Shown piece after piece: positions 24,601 through 37,100 of a stretch of DNA of 64,000 nt; positions within the stretch are counted from its first letter, which is position 1; each line of letters begins with the position of its first letter. A model generated the notes under the pieces. It had not been told where the DNA came from, ran no database searches, and saw nothing but the letters and a program-made list of their open reading frames with translations. Source of the stretch: Symbiodinium sp. CCMP2592 (lineage: Eukaryota; Sar; Dinophyceae; Suessiales; Symbiodiniaceae); the NCBI GenBank assembly GCA_905221615.1, contig CAJNDT010005997.1:208668-272667 (forward strand), in the 5' to 3' direction. Made by a program: the position numbers and the translations under genes.

Positions 24601-27600
24601 CCTCAGAGGGGGAAGCAATGTGCCCGGGAAAACATTCGCCTTTATGGCTTGTTGTCTTAGTCCTGCCAATTTCATAGTCTTGACTGTAGCTACCGGGGGT
24701 GCAGCTGTCCGGGCTCGTGGCGAAGTGCTCGGACGGAAACAGTGCAGCCACTGGGTGCCGCAACGGCCAGCTGACCTGATAGGCGCGGATGTCAGTGTGC
24801 AATATGACCATTGAAGCTGGGGCTCGGCACCAGCCCAAATCTGCTTAGAAGCATCGCACTCGGACTAGTTCAGTGCTGCCCTAAGGGCGGGCATGGTGGC
24901 TCCAGATGACACTACTTTCAGCTATCTGAAAGGAAGGCGCGGGCCCGAAATCTGCGATGCACTGAAGGGTTTTCGTTCACCTGCCAGGCCCTTGTGCCCC
25001 AAGGGAAAAGACTGGGACAAGGCCGGTGACTGCCAATTGGGGTCATGTCGTGAGCCAACATCCCAGGCAGTTGAGTACTGGAAAAGCCTACGCACGGACA
25101 AGGGGGCGAAGTGCTCCTGATCACATGTGGAACTTGGCAACAGGAGAAGCAGGCTGTGTCTGAGCTCATCAGGTTTGACAAAGAGATCAATATCGATGCA
25201 GCTGACATTGCTCCGACAGCTCCTTGAATGCAGCAGGCTTCTGTGGCAGAGATGGAGTTTAAAAAATTGTACATCTCTTGTGCCATGATCCAAGGTGACG
25301 TGGGGCACAAGCCCTGAAGATGTCGTGGCCATCACAGGAACAGTTCCGGATCCCAAAGAGGAGCTTGCGCCGTGCATGCACAGTCTCTTTCACCGAAATC
25401 GATGCAGCCCGATGTCGAGGCCAAGGATGAGACGAAGAGGACCCTGCTATCGGTCGGTCGGCGGTCGCAGTGCAGAGTGTCCAGTGTATGTTTTGTGCAT
25501 GGAGCTTCTTGCTTTCTAACCTTCGCCGAAGCCCAAGCCTGCAGAGCACATGCTCGAGCCAGGGTGTGTTTCATGACAAGACCGTGTGAGTCATGTATGC
25601 CAGCTGTCCCGGGTGTAGAATCCAGCATCTCAGACGGAGCTGCTAGCTGCTAGCTGCTAGTTCCCATCGGCGCAGCTTCTGTGCTTTGGTCCTCAGTCCC
25701 CGCGTAGGGAGTTCGCAGACTCGTAGACTCCAAATCCATCTGCTCTGCAGGTTCTTCTGCATATTCCACCAATCTTCTTTCGACTTCGAAATGCAAACCT
25801 TACACTTCGCATGCCCCAGAAACCGGCTGCTGGGGCAAGACGGACTATTTCCCAGATTGTTTGTGAGTCCAAGACCGTGCGATCTTTACACAGTTGCGAT
25901 GGTTCTAGCTCTGCAGGTGGCAAATGCATTGTGCGTTCAGGAGTGGAATGCAGCGTGCTTTGCAGTACATGGGTGCGTCCCTTAGGAGCCTTGGCAATCC
26001 TTGCAATGTGGAGCAGTACAGTCTCTCCCGCAGAAGTCTCAGGCTTGGAGCCTGGAACCAATATGCAGGACATCTCCATCCAGAAGGTTCGGAATCTTAG
26101 GACCAGACACCTCCGGAAGTTCTGCTGGAACAGGTGTTCATAGGATCCTGCACGAACAGCCGCATAGAAGACATGCGCCAGTTGCTGAGGGAGGCAAGTT
26201 TGGTAGTGCCATGGGCAGTTTAACTGCCTCGTGCTGAGGCAGCGTTGCTGCCGTGGTAAAGGGCAGGAAGGCGGGGCTCCAAATCATTTCGTTGCGGTTT
26301 GATGCCAAGTCGTGTCTGCTTGCAAAATATCCTTTCATCCCTTTATGTGGGCTCTGAGAGACACGAGCATCTCGAAGCAGCAACAGACAAAAAGTGACAA
26401 ACTGTGACTTCCACCAAGTCCATTCCAGGATATTCCAGGGCACTGTTCAGTGCCATAGCACTCCTTCTGTCGAGAATCAAGACAGGCTGTAGGCCCTCCA
26501 GAGTGTTTGCCTGCACTCCATGCCTTTGCGCACGTGTTCCTGATGGCAACGGCCTCGGGTGATTGGAATACCAGCGCAGCATGGACGCGTGTGTGCCTTG
26601 AAGCTGCCGACGTGCATAAGTTGATGCCCAAGTCAAGGCTGTGACAAGTCTGGACAGCTTTCGCCTAAAGGCTCGCATTACGCAGGCCCTGGTTTCCTCA
26701 GATTCGGCCGTGTTGTTACGACACTGAAGGACCCCTTGGATTGGACGCCGTGCACCCAGACTTCTGGTGGTGAATAAAGTCCGAAAGCTTTTAGCAAGGC
26801 CCAGTGAAGTTGCTGATTTCCTGGCATCTATTCTGCCCGGTGCTTGTTCACGAAAGGCTTTGCTTTGTGAATTAGCCTTGTCATGCGCAGCATTGGCAAT
26901 GACTCTAAGTCCTGGACATCCATGCCTTGACTGCTTTACCTACACATCTGGCTATGCCTCGGCCTTTGGATTTTGCACTCTCTGCATGGGACAGAGACTC
27001 AGAGAGTGCAAGCTGCGAACTGGCCAGGTCTTGTGCTCGTTGGAGAAGGACGACTTGCGCAGGCAAGCCAAGAACAACGAGGCACCCGCCTGGCAGAGTC
27101 AGAACACATGATTCAGTATAAAAAGCAGCAGAATCGGTGTCGATTTGGTGAGGCGGCCAACGTGATTTGGACGGAGCTCGCAAGCAGGAGAAAGGGAGCC
27201 CAGGCCCGACCAGATCGAAGATATTCGCAGATTGCCTCGGGAAGCCGCGAATGACGAAAAGTGCAGGCAACCGGCACGAAGGCCTCGGGACAGTGGAATC
27301 AGTCGGTGAAGTTACGCTTGCATGTCTATGCTCAACATCACATAACGGCGCCGGTGACGGTAGACCGCACCCTGCCTCCAAGGCAGTTGTGCAGCGTGGC
27401 GGCGTCGATCCTCGCCCGAATCCTGGACGTGTGTGACCTTCGTCGGATGTTTCTGGGATCTGAGCGTCGTGCGTTGTGGGCAGCAGAGAGGAGGAAGGGC
27501 GAGGAGAAGGGAAGAGAAGTGGAAGCCTAGTCAGTGAGTCGGATCGCGGAACAAGCATAGCGTCCTGTGGAGCGCATGAAGCGGTTGCACACGCACGATT

Positions 27601-28016
27601 GAAGCCAAGAAGAGCACCATAGCCATGTGCTACGACGGGACGACCAGGCGAGAAGTCGTTGTAAGAGTCTGGGGAGGGAGGTCGCACATGACTATCCAGC
27701 TGAAGAGAGCCAGCAGAAAGGGTCGAGCTTATCTTGAAGAGGCCTTGCCCTAAGCCTTAAGCTTTGCTAAACTGATCAGAAGGTTGGCAGGATCAGAAAC
27801 ATGTAGTGCCACAACACGACCAGATGCTTCTGCGTGCTGTCTGCATGTGAGGATGGGAAGGGGGGTCACGGACAGAAGCAGGTGACTTGGGAGATAAGCT
27901 AACAGCGCGGTTGATTTAGGAAGACCATGAAGCGGTTGGCCGAAACCAGCTTTAGAAGACAGAGGAGGACTGTGAAAAGGAAGAGAGAGAGAGAGAGAGA
28001 GAGTTCCCTCAAGCCC

Positions 28017-28057
<41 letters not shown>

Positions 28058-28140
28058 TCCAGCTGCCCCGCGAAGCGAATAGGGGGTGTGCGCACGCGTA
28101 CGGGGGGAGGGCCCTGAACGCTGGCCCGACCTCCAAGCCC

Positions 28141-28175
<35 letters not shown>

Positions 28176-31100
28176 TCCAGCTTGCAAGCTTTGACGATTC
28201 GAGGCAGCATGTTTACCCTCTATGTCAAATTGGCTCGGCAGGTGCAATCCTTAGAGGCTGATAACTGATCGCGCAGTGATGAACATAGAACTTCCGACAA
28301 GCGATGTCATGTGAGTGACGCAACTGCCAGGGTTCTGCTCTGGAGTTGGAAGTAGCTCCAACAGACAACGTGGCATACCTCAAGGTGCGAGGGAAAGGAG
28401 GTTTCACTGCAGTGATATTGCAGGCACAGCACTGCTACCAGGCCCAGATCGCAGTACACGAGGGAACGCCGCCCGAGAGCCAGCGGCTGGTCGTCGCCGG
28501 TGCCACAATGCAGGAAATCTCGTCGGGAATGCTGAACTTTCTGCAGTTCTGCGGCCTTACGAACCACGAGACAGGACGAACGATCACTGACTAGTTACGG
28601 GCCCGAGCCTTGGGCGTGGCAAAGAAGGGCGCCCAGATGCCGGACCGTGTGACTTTGTAGCTGAGTTAATGAACCCTGCCGGTAGCCTCAGTCTGAGTCT
28701 TACTTCCTGTAGCTGGTGTAGGCAGGCCATCACGAATGCAAGGCTACCAGAGACATCGGGACGTGGACTGTCCCCCCTAGCTCGATCCACAGCAAAGGTC
28801 AAGCACGTGACGTGCGTCTGCTGCCATCAGCAATCTGCTATAGCGATGAATGATCACGGATTTCATTCTGACTGTGCTGAGCTCTCTCAGGCATTTCTAT
28901 CCGCATCCAGCAGTGCGATCCGAGGGTCATTGTTCAATATGATCCATGGCCGAGGCTTCATCACGGCGATTCAGTGCTGCTTGTTCCATGTCTGCGAGAC
29001 CAGGCAGGAGCTCCAACTCCAAGCCCTTTCAGCTAAACTGTTGATATCCACAAGTTTGTGGCGGCGCAAAGGAGACCGTTGAATGGAAACGGTGACAAGA
29101 GTTGGAAATTTGAATCACAGTCACAGGTGGGGAGTTGAATCCCTGTGAACAGCGTGAAACGAACAATGCGCGGCAGCAGTACAAGAGACAGAATTTGGGG
29201 GCAGGACAGGGAGTGGCGGATGAACAGCAGAAGTATGCATGGAACAAACACACAAGCACGGCCCCACCCTCACCCACCCCACCACCCATCCAGTCCACCC
29301 CATCCCCCACCCCATGAGATATCACCTGGGTCTGTAGACTCGCAAAGAGTTCGCAAAGGTACAGGCATACAAGCAAGGCAGAAGTTTTTTTCTACAGGCT
29401 CGCTGCTAGAACCTTGAGCAGCAAGCATGGATACATGCATGTGACTCCTGTAACAAACAGGCACCTGGATGTGTAACACGCAGAACTGCATGGCCGTGGT
29501 ATCGGCATTCAACCATGCGTGCTTTGTGCTCAAGCGATTTCAATCGCGGAGTGTTGAGCTACTGACTGCGACATGTGAGACTGGAAATGTCTCAGCCTGG
29601 AGAAAGCAGTGTGCAAAGAGAGGGCAGAACACCACACGAAACGCAAACGGATCTTCAGCTACAAAACTCTGTGAGAAATATGCCCAGGCTTGAACAGTTC
29701 CCTTTGCATATGGAAAGCTTACTGAACAAAGATGTGAAGCTTTGCTCCACTTGATGTCCAGCATGGCATCATTGCGGTTTCGAAGAAACCGCATCAGGCT
29801 CTGTGACGGGTATGTTCTCAGCGGGAAGTATCTCTTGTTTTTTTTGCAACACGTCAAGAAGTATTTTTTCCAGCGAAACGTGTCTTCTCAGGAAGGAAAG
29901 GTGCAGTGGCGAAGGATACGCCGCAAGGGCAAAAGCCAAAGGCAGAGGACCCGCAGAAAAGCCTTTCTTCAAGAAGAAGAAGCACAAGAAAGGCAAGGAA
30001 CATGGACACCTTGCTGATGATCAGACAGATGCTTGGAAGGCTGATGCACAATGGCAGGATAGTCAATGGCAGGTCGCATCATGGGATGATTGGTCTTGGG
30101 ATTACTCCGAGGAGTCCTACGCAGCCAAAGGCAAAGGAAAAAAAGGCAAAAAGTGCAAACGAAAAGGCAAGTATGGCAAGGGCAGTGGCAAGTCCGACGG
30201 AAAGGACGGTTCAGTCCAACTTGCAGATTCTGCCCCGAGCCGCACCACTGCTGCGACCACCTATGTGGATCATATGGAACCTTGGAACTTTTCCTTAATG
30301 GCCACCGAAGAGAAGAACAAGGCATTCACCGTCCAGTCTTCGACACCAACATCAATGGTCCTGTACGAGGGCGATGGCTTCATGGGTGGCAGCGCAGGAC
30401 TTGATGAAGGTCTGCGACCAGAATCTGGACTGTGGCATTTGGCACCACATTGTTGAGACCATTTCTCAGTTCACCTTTGCCAAATCAGAGTCGACCAAGT
30501 TCAACCAGAAGCTCGTGGTTTGCATGTACGAACGCGAGTATGCAGTCCAGGGAGTTCGACATCGTGGAGCAAAGTCACGTTCCAATCCGTATGTCCTTGC
30601 CTCAAATGCGCAACCTGAGGTTCCAGATCGAACTCCATCCAGACAAGGTGTTGTTGATCAGTCCAGTTTGGGGGATTTGGCATGTGAAACTGAGGGTTGC
30701 AGGTAGTTCACATCCCGTAACTGATCTATTAGATCTTTGACGTCTGATGTGGAATGTGCGTTTCGACAAGCACAAGAAGTCGAGCTTCCTCATCTACTTC
30801 TCCCAATACACAGTATGTCTTCCACCAGAAGACTTCAGGAAACTCTTCACTGAAAGGAGTGCCTGACGTGTTGTCATACGTCATACGCCATGGACGATGA
30901 GTGGGTGATCAATGAACGTCCACAAGAATATAAGGAGAGAGAAGTACACCTTAAAGGACACAACAACTGGAGTTCCTGGACACCAAGCGCAAGACGATCA
31001 TGGAGTTCTCCAGGGACAAGCTGGAGACGAAGGAGGATGATTGGAAGGTCGCCGGGCGTTCTACTGCGAGGTCTTCAGGGCCTTGGAGGTGTAAGACAGT

Positions 31101-34100
31101 TTTTAGGACGCCTGCTGGAGGAAAGCCGAACTTCGCTTCCGGCTAAGTCCGTTGATCCCATGCCTGATAAGGTAGTGCATCAGCCGGGCTGGAACACCTT
31201 TCCTGACATCGATCCGGTCGTCTGCTCTGTTTTCGAGTGGAGCGATAGCATGGGCGATGACTAGTGGGCGAACATGTTTGCGTCACAGTCCGAGTACAAA
31301 ATCTCTGTTTCGGAATGGCTGCTGAACAGTACAAGTTCGGCATACCTGTTAAGCGACAGAGAGTATGATTCTCACACGCCGCTGTTGGTCGAGGTGAGAG
31401 CACCCAGTACTCCGGACAGTGTGCTTGGCCATGAACAAGAAGCAGCAGGCAAATCGACAGCGTGATCTCGCCGCCTGCTGCAAACGCAGCTCCTTCTCCT
31501 GGATCTCAGCGTCCTCCAGAACCAGCCAATCCTCCTCGTGGAAAGCCATCGGAGAAAGGCTCTGGCAAAGACAAATCCTCCAAGGGCAAGCCTCGCATAG
31601 GCAAAGGCAAGGGAAAGAACTGATTAGAGACCGACGAACTTTTGGCAACGGAGGACACTCCTCGGGACTTCTGTTTCGACCGACACCAATTGTTGGCTCA
31701 ATCCATCGCCTCCTCTGGCGTGATCGTTGCCCGCTCTTCCGCTGGGAGGTAGGTGACGTAAGCTCTGACCTTAGCATTGTTGGGATCCGTGAGGAAGGTA
31801 GGTGCCGTTTCAAGCTTCCTGCATGCGGTTCACAGGGAATTGAAATCCTTTAATCCATTGGAGCACTGAGCATGTCTCCATTTCCGTGATGTTAGTTCAT
31901 GAACTGTTAAAGGCCCCGTAGAGGACACATCGGCCGCACACTTGACGAACAGCGGCCAAAGAAAATTGAAAAAGTACTGAACTCCGCTGTTGGGTCCTTC
32001 AGGCGGTCTTGCCAAGAAGACGCTTGTGAATCGCTGCCTCGCCTTCCACTCTGTTCCTCAAATCACACCTTTGTGGTCACCTGTTGGAACGTTGAAAATC
32101 GGTGCATCTCGTGCAAATGCCTCTGATTTCTCGCAGGAGACTCATGATTCTGAAAGAGGCAATCATCATCTCCTTCACCATGTTCACACGGCGCGGCAAC
32201 GTGGCTATCCATGGCTTTGTCCTCGGATCGTGCCCCGGGGATATCTCCTCCGGTCGTCTTCACCTGCGCGAGGTATACCGGAGAGACTCCGCTCACTTTC
32301 ACAAACGTGAAGCACTCCGGGTGTACCGGTTGCTTCCACCTGCATGAAGCATACCTTCAGTACCTCCACAGGTGTGGAGCTTCCGTTTTCCCGGGAGCTT
32401 GATAGTAACCTGGGCGTGTACACCCTCGCAGAGGTACAGGCCTACTCGCAACGCAAAGCCTCTTTTTGCACAGGCCCACAGTCACAGCTCTGGTCGATAG
32501 ATACTTTGCTAGAACCTTGAGCCAGAATGGCTACATGCATGTGACACGTGAAACAGACAGGCACCTGGATGTGGAGCACCCCACCCCCCCCGCCACGCAT
32601 CCCACCCACCGTGCCCCAACCCACCCAGCCCAACCTATGTTTCGAACGTCCAACTCTACATGTGTTGGGGCCTATGAAGTGCCGGGATTAGCTTTGAGAT
32701 TGGGGCGTGTAAAAGATTCATGCGGTTCTGCTTTGGCAAAAAACTCGCCATCCCAGCTCACAAGAATCGTGGCACACGGACAATAATCTGAATCTGGCAA
32801 CGCCTGTGCGTGTAATATAAACATGAGCAGGACAATGTTTGTTTCAATCTGCATCCCTCAATGTCTGGGCGTGCCCATGCGCAGATCCCCAGAGAGAATC
32901 GGATATCCACGCAGAAATGCGCAACTTTTCCCTGAGACGCAGATCCTCGTAGTGCTATGGGAGGTTCGGCAAAGACCAGCATGCTTCGCTCCGCGGGGCC
33001 TCTTGGCTCTTCCGGGCAGCAAGGCCTTGCCTCGCTTTTGCGGAGCATTTTCTTTTTTTTAGAATTTGCTTGTTGCTCTATCTGATTATCTGGCGCTCTT
33101 AGTCTTTTTGACAGTGGCCGCCACGTCTCTTTTCTCAATGCAGGCCTGGTCACCCTCTTCGCGAGCTCCGTTCCTGCCCGTCCTTTTCGCCGATGCTCCT
33201 CCTCTGCAAAAGCTAAGACGAGAGTGACCGCCATGACGATCGCATTCAGGTCTCGCGAAATTTCCCGATCAGCCTAGAGTTCACCACCGTCGCAGACTGT
33301 GAGGCCACCTTGACATAGGACGGGAAGGCAAGGGGGAACGAGCAACATGCCCGAGTTGTTGTTTGTGTCTGCATGATTCCCTTGCATGCTGTGATGTGCA
33401 TGAATGTCAACAGTATTTCCATGTGCTTTCACCATGCCAAGCTACTCGTGGACGCCTTCAATGAACCTGCGCACTTGAGAAAGCGATCTCGCATGATCCA
33501 CTGAAGCACTGGCTTCCTGAAGACTGTTCTGCTTGGCTCAGGCTTTCGCAGAAGCGGCTAGGTATGCCTGGAGCCTGGTTCACATTCGCCACATGATCCT
33601 GACATGGTGCCTTTGTGCAGATGCCACCGGCACCCCCTCGGTCTCGACATGTTTTCCGTCCTTCGAACAGCTCCATAGTTTCTGGCCTTCAAGGCACCAC
33701 CCTGGCTGGAGATATTGCAGCGCACCTGGTGAATAAGAGCTGTTTGTTGCTCACGAAAGCATCCTTTTAGGAGCTTGCTTGGTGGGCGGGTGTGATGAAA
33801 GCAACCCTTGAAGGCATGCAGCCGTTGGAGTCCCGATTCTCCGACCCCGAGGTAGAGTCATCGCACACACTGCACCTGTCAGTTTTGTTTGTCAGGAATA
33901 TTGAAAGCTTCTTCAGGAAATTGTTGAACAGGGCAAGGTTTTGCTAGAAACATGGCAACGTTTAGTTAGGAATCACGCATGAGTTTGGGGCTTAGGGTTG
34001 AGGGTTTAGCGGTTGATGGGTTTAGGGGTTTAGGGTTTAGGGAGTTAGGGTTGTGGGGGTACAGGGTTTAGGCCCATCCTGCTAGATTTGCGCAAACCAA

Positions 34101-37100
34101 TATTCCTGACAAGACCTTTGCAAGCTTCCTGACGAAACCTAGTTCATTGCTGACAACACCCGTATGGTTCGCGACAAACCCTTTTCAATTTCTGACACTT
34201 AACGGGCGACATAGCCAACACCCCCCCCCCCGGTTCAGAGCATGGGGTGACCACCAGTTGGAGGATCGTGAGTGGTTCAGAGACTGGCCCACCTATTGGG
34301 TCATTGTTTTGTGGCCCAAGCTTGTTCTGCAGATGCCGGACAACCAATGTGCGCTGCTTGTGCCGCCCGTCACGCGTGTCGTAGCGCTGTTCTCCAAGTT
34401 TGGGCCATGTGACACTCGAGTAGTTTTGGAAAGCTTGTCCAGTCGATGTCGAGTTTTCGGACCACAGCTTTGTTTACTCTTCACTCAAGGGCAGCCGGCA
34501 AAGCTGTGGGAGGATGCTGGTATATAAAGTCCGGTGGGCGAGGGAGCGCCTCGCTAAGACCCGCAGCATCGTTTTGGGTGGGGGGGTCCGGAGGAGGGCG
34601 ACGGTGCAATCTCCCCAAACCTCCTCAGACGGTTCTGAAACCCGATGAAGTTGGGGGCTTGAGTCCTGAGGCCAGGCGGTCCTGGCCGGCCGCCGGCAGA
34701 GGCCGCCAGTGACAGCTGCGTTACACTCGTGTGTTCGCTTAAGATGGTTTTGATTCTGAGGCCAAGTGCAGATTGGACCCTGATCATGGGACCGTGATTT
34801 TAGAGGCAATCGCAGCACGGACATGGGCTGGGCATAGCGAGGCCCTTGGGACAGAAACTAGCATTTCTTGTTCAGGCAACGAGCGGCAGAGTGTTTGGAC
34901 CAAGCACGAGTTACAAGGCGATTCAATGGGATTCGACTAGTATTGAAATTAGATGCCATGTCTGCCAGGCTGTTGCCCATTTCGGTGGCCGAGGAGGGCA
35001 GGTCGAGGCAAGGAAAGGCAGGAGGTAGATCACTTAGCACGAGTTTGACGGACATCCCCATGCCCAGGTTTCTGTGGTGACTGGTGCTGCAGTGTCTGCA
35101 TGCTGAACAACAGCACGGCTGCTAATATCAGCCATGGCACGGATACAATTAGTCACTCAAGATAGTTTGGGTAGGAAGTGATGCCAAAGGTTACAGGTTT
35201 GGATAAATTGTCGAGTTGCCGGTCAACGAAGCTCAGAGAATCTGAGTTGCAGTGACACAGCCGGCCCACAGCAGGTGAGGGGACCCGGAAGGACATGATA
35301 TCAGACCTCCTGTGGATTCCTGGCGATCGTCATGAGTCTGGTATATGCTTTGCGATGCAACGTGGACATGGACCAAAAAGGTCTATCGTCCGTGTCTCAC
35401 TTCAGGTGGCACTTCGACGATTTATGTGTTCTTCCCATCCGTGGCATGAGAGTTCACCGTGTCACCAGTTGCGGGCTTGCCATGTGCAACACAGCTGGGC
35501 ATCCCCACGAATCTTCGGTCCTAGACTAGTTCCGGCTTGAGTGAGCGCACCGGAGGAATTCTGCATCAAACACAAGCTCAAGCTGCAGCGCAAAATACTG
35601 CGTTCACATGGCTTCTTATCCAGCTGTGCCTTGCGCGGTGAGCTTTGGAGGTGGCTCCCGGCGTGGACGCCATGATCGTACCTGGTTCGGGGTTGGCCGC
35701 TGCCCGTGACTTCAACAACGCCAGTCTCTTGGTTCCTTTCTTCGACGAAGGTCAAGAAACAAGCAGAGGCCGAGGGGCTTGACAAGATTTTCGTAGAGGC
35801 AGGCATCGACTGCGTAGGTGCCATCCTTCAAACGGTTCGTTTTACCAGGCTGGCTTTGACTGGCGGGAACCTGGCTGTTCCATGTGCCTGGGCATGAACC
35901 CGGATCGTCTCAAGCCACAGGAGCCTTGCAGCAGTGTGTCTCGCCCTTTCTCTCTGAGCTGATGCGAGGAGCGCTGTGCAGCCACTTCAAACAGAAATTT
36001 CGAGGGCAGACAGGCAGGACTTGGCAGGACTTTGGAGCCCTGAGTCCGAACTGAACACTGATGCGTGTCAGGGACCGCAGGGTCGCACTCACCTGATGAG
36101 TCTGTGCCCAGTGCTGGTGTGTAGACTGTCGTCTTGTCTCGACCTTCGCAATCTCAGGCCCTGCAATGGCGGCAGCCGCCGCTGTCACTGGAAAGCTCAA
36201 GGAGACTGGGGAGACCAGGGATTGGTCGGGTAACCATCGAATCCCTCGGGATGCCCAGACGAGTCTTTGCTTTCCAGGACGTCCGAGAGCTATTGCCAGA
36301 AATGCAAGCCGCAAATGGCTAAGCCAAAGCAGCACCAGTGAGGGGGGCCAATCGAGCGTGGATCTCTCCTCCGCCATCCAACTGAGCTGACCGAGGCAGC
36401 CAAGACACACGAAGCAAGCAACAGCAAGGATTTCTGTTTCTTGTTGCTTCCTTATCGACCTTGGATGTCTCAATGTCTCTTACTTGCAGGATTTCTATTC
36501 CGATCCGATTGAATGGAAAAAGACACAGGAGGCAAGCGCATGGCCTGAGGGGCTTGGCTTCACTCTGAGGGGCGGTTTTTTAGGAGCCGTCCGAGCAAGC
36601 CAGCGGCATGGCGGGTGGGAGCCTCGGACGGTCGGATGTGCCCTCCTTCGCCCTTCAGAAAAACCTGGCGCAAGCAGCCTCGCTGAGGTGCGGGCACAAG
36701 AACGGCAGGCGCGGCTCCTGCCTCCGCAGGGATGCCGAAATTTACGAGGTACGCTGCGGATCGCTGTTGCATTCTGTTGCATGTAACGCCGGAAGCCCTC
36801 CTCTGGGGTCGGCCTGCAGTTTGGACGATGTTATCGCCTGCCCGTTAAGAAAAGCGAATGCCGGCAACTTGATCACCTTTTGCATCCGAAGTGCCATGCG
36901 ACGTTTCTGGTGCTCAGGTCGACACGGATTGCATCATTCCGAAGCAGTTCTTGAACCTTATCTCATCCAAGCAGGTTTCCGGCAAAGTATGCCACTTCTG
37001 AGAAAGTAAGTCACTAGCAGCACGAGCAGACCCTTGCTTACTCTATACTTTTCGCTTTGCGCGCGCGAGAGCCATCGAGTGTTAAGCGTACCCGTTTTGA

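Noticed and set aside
26905-27687. A 260-codon Ser/Pro-rich minus-strand ORF
   Set aside because: No domain, low-complexity composition, and the only strong minus-strand candidate in an otherwise + strand array. It lies within a LeuCD intron and is best seen as a chance open frame in GC-rich DNA.
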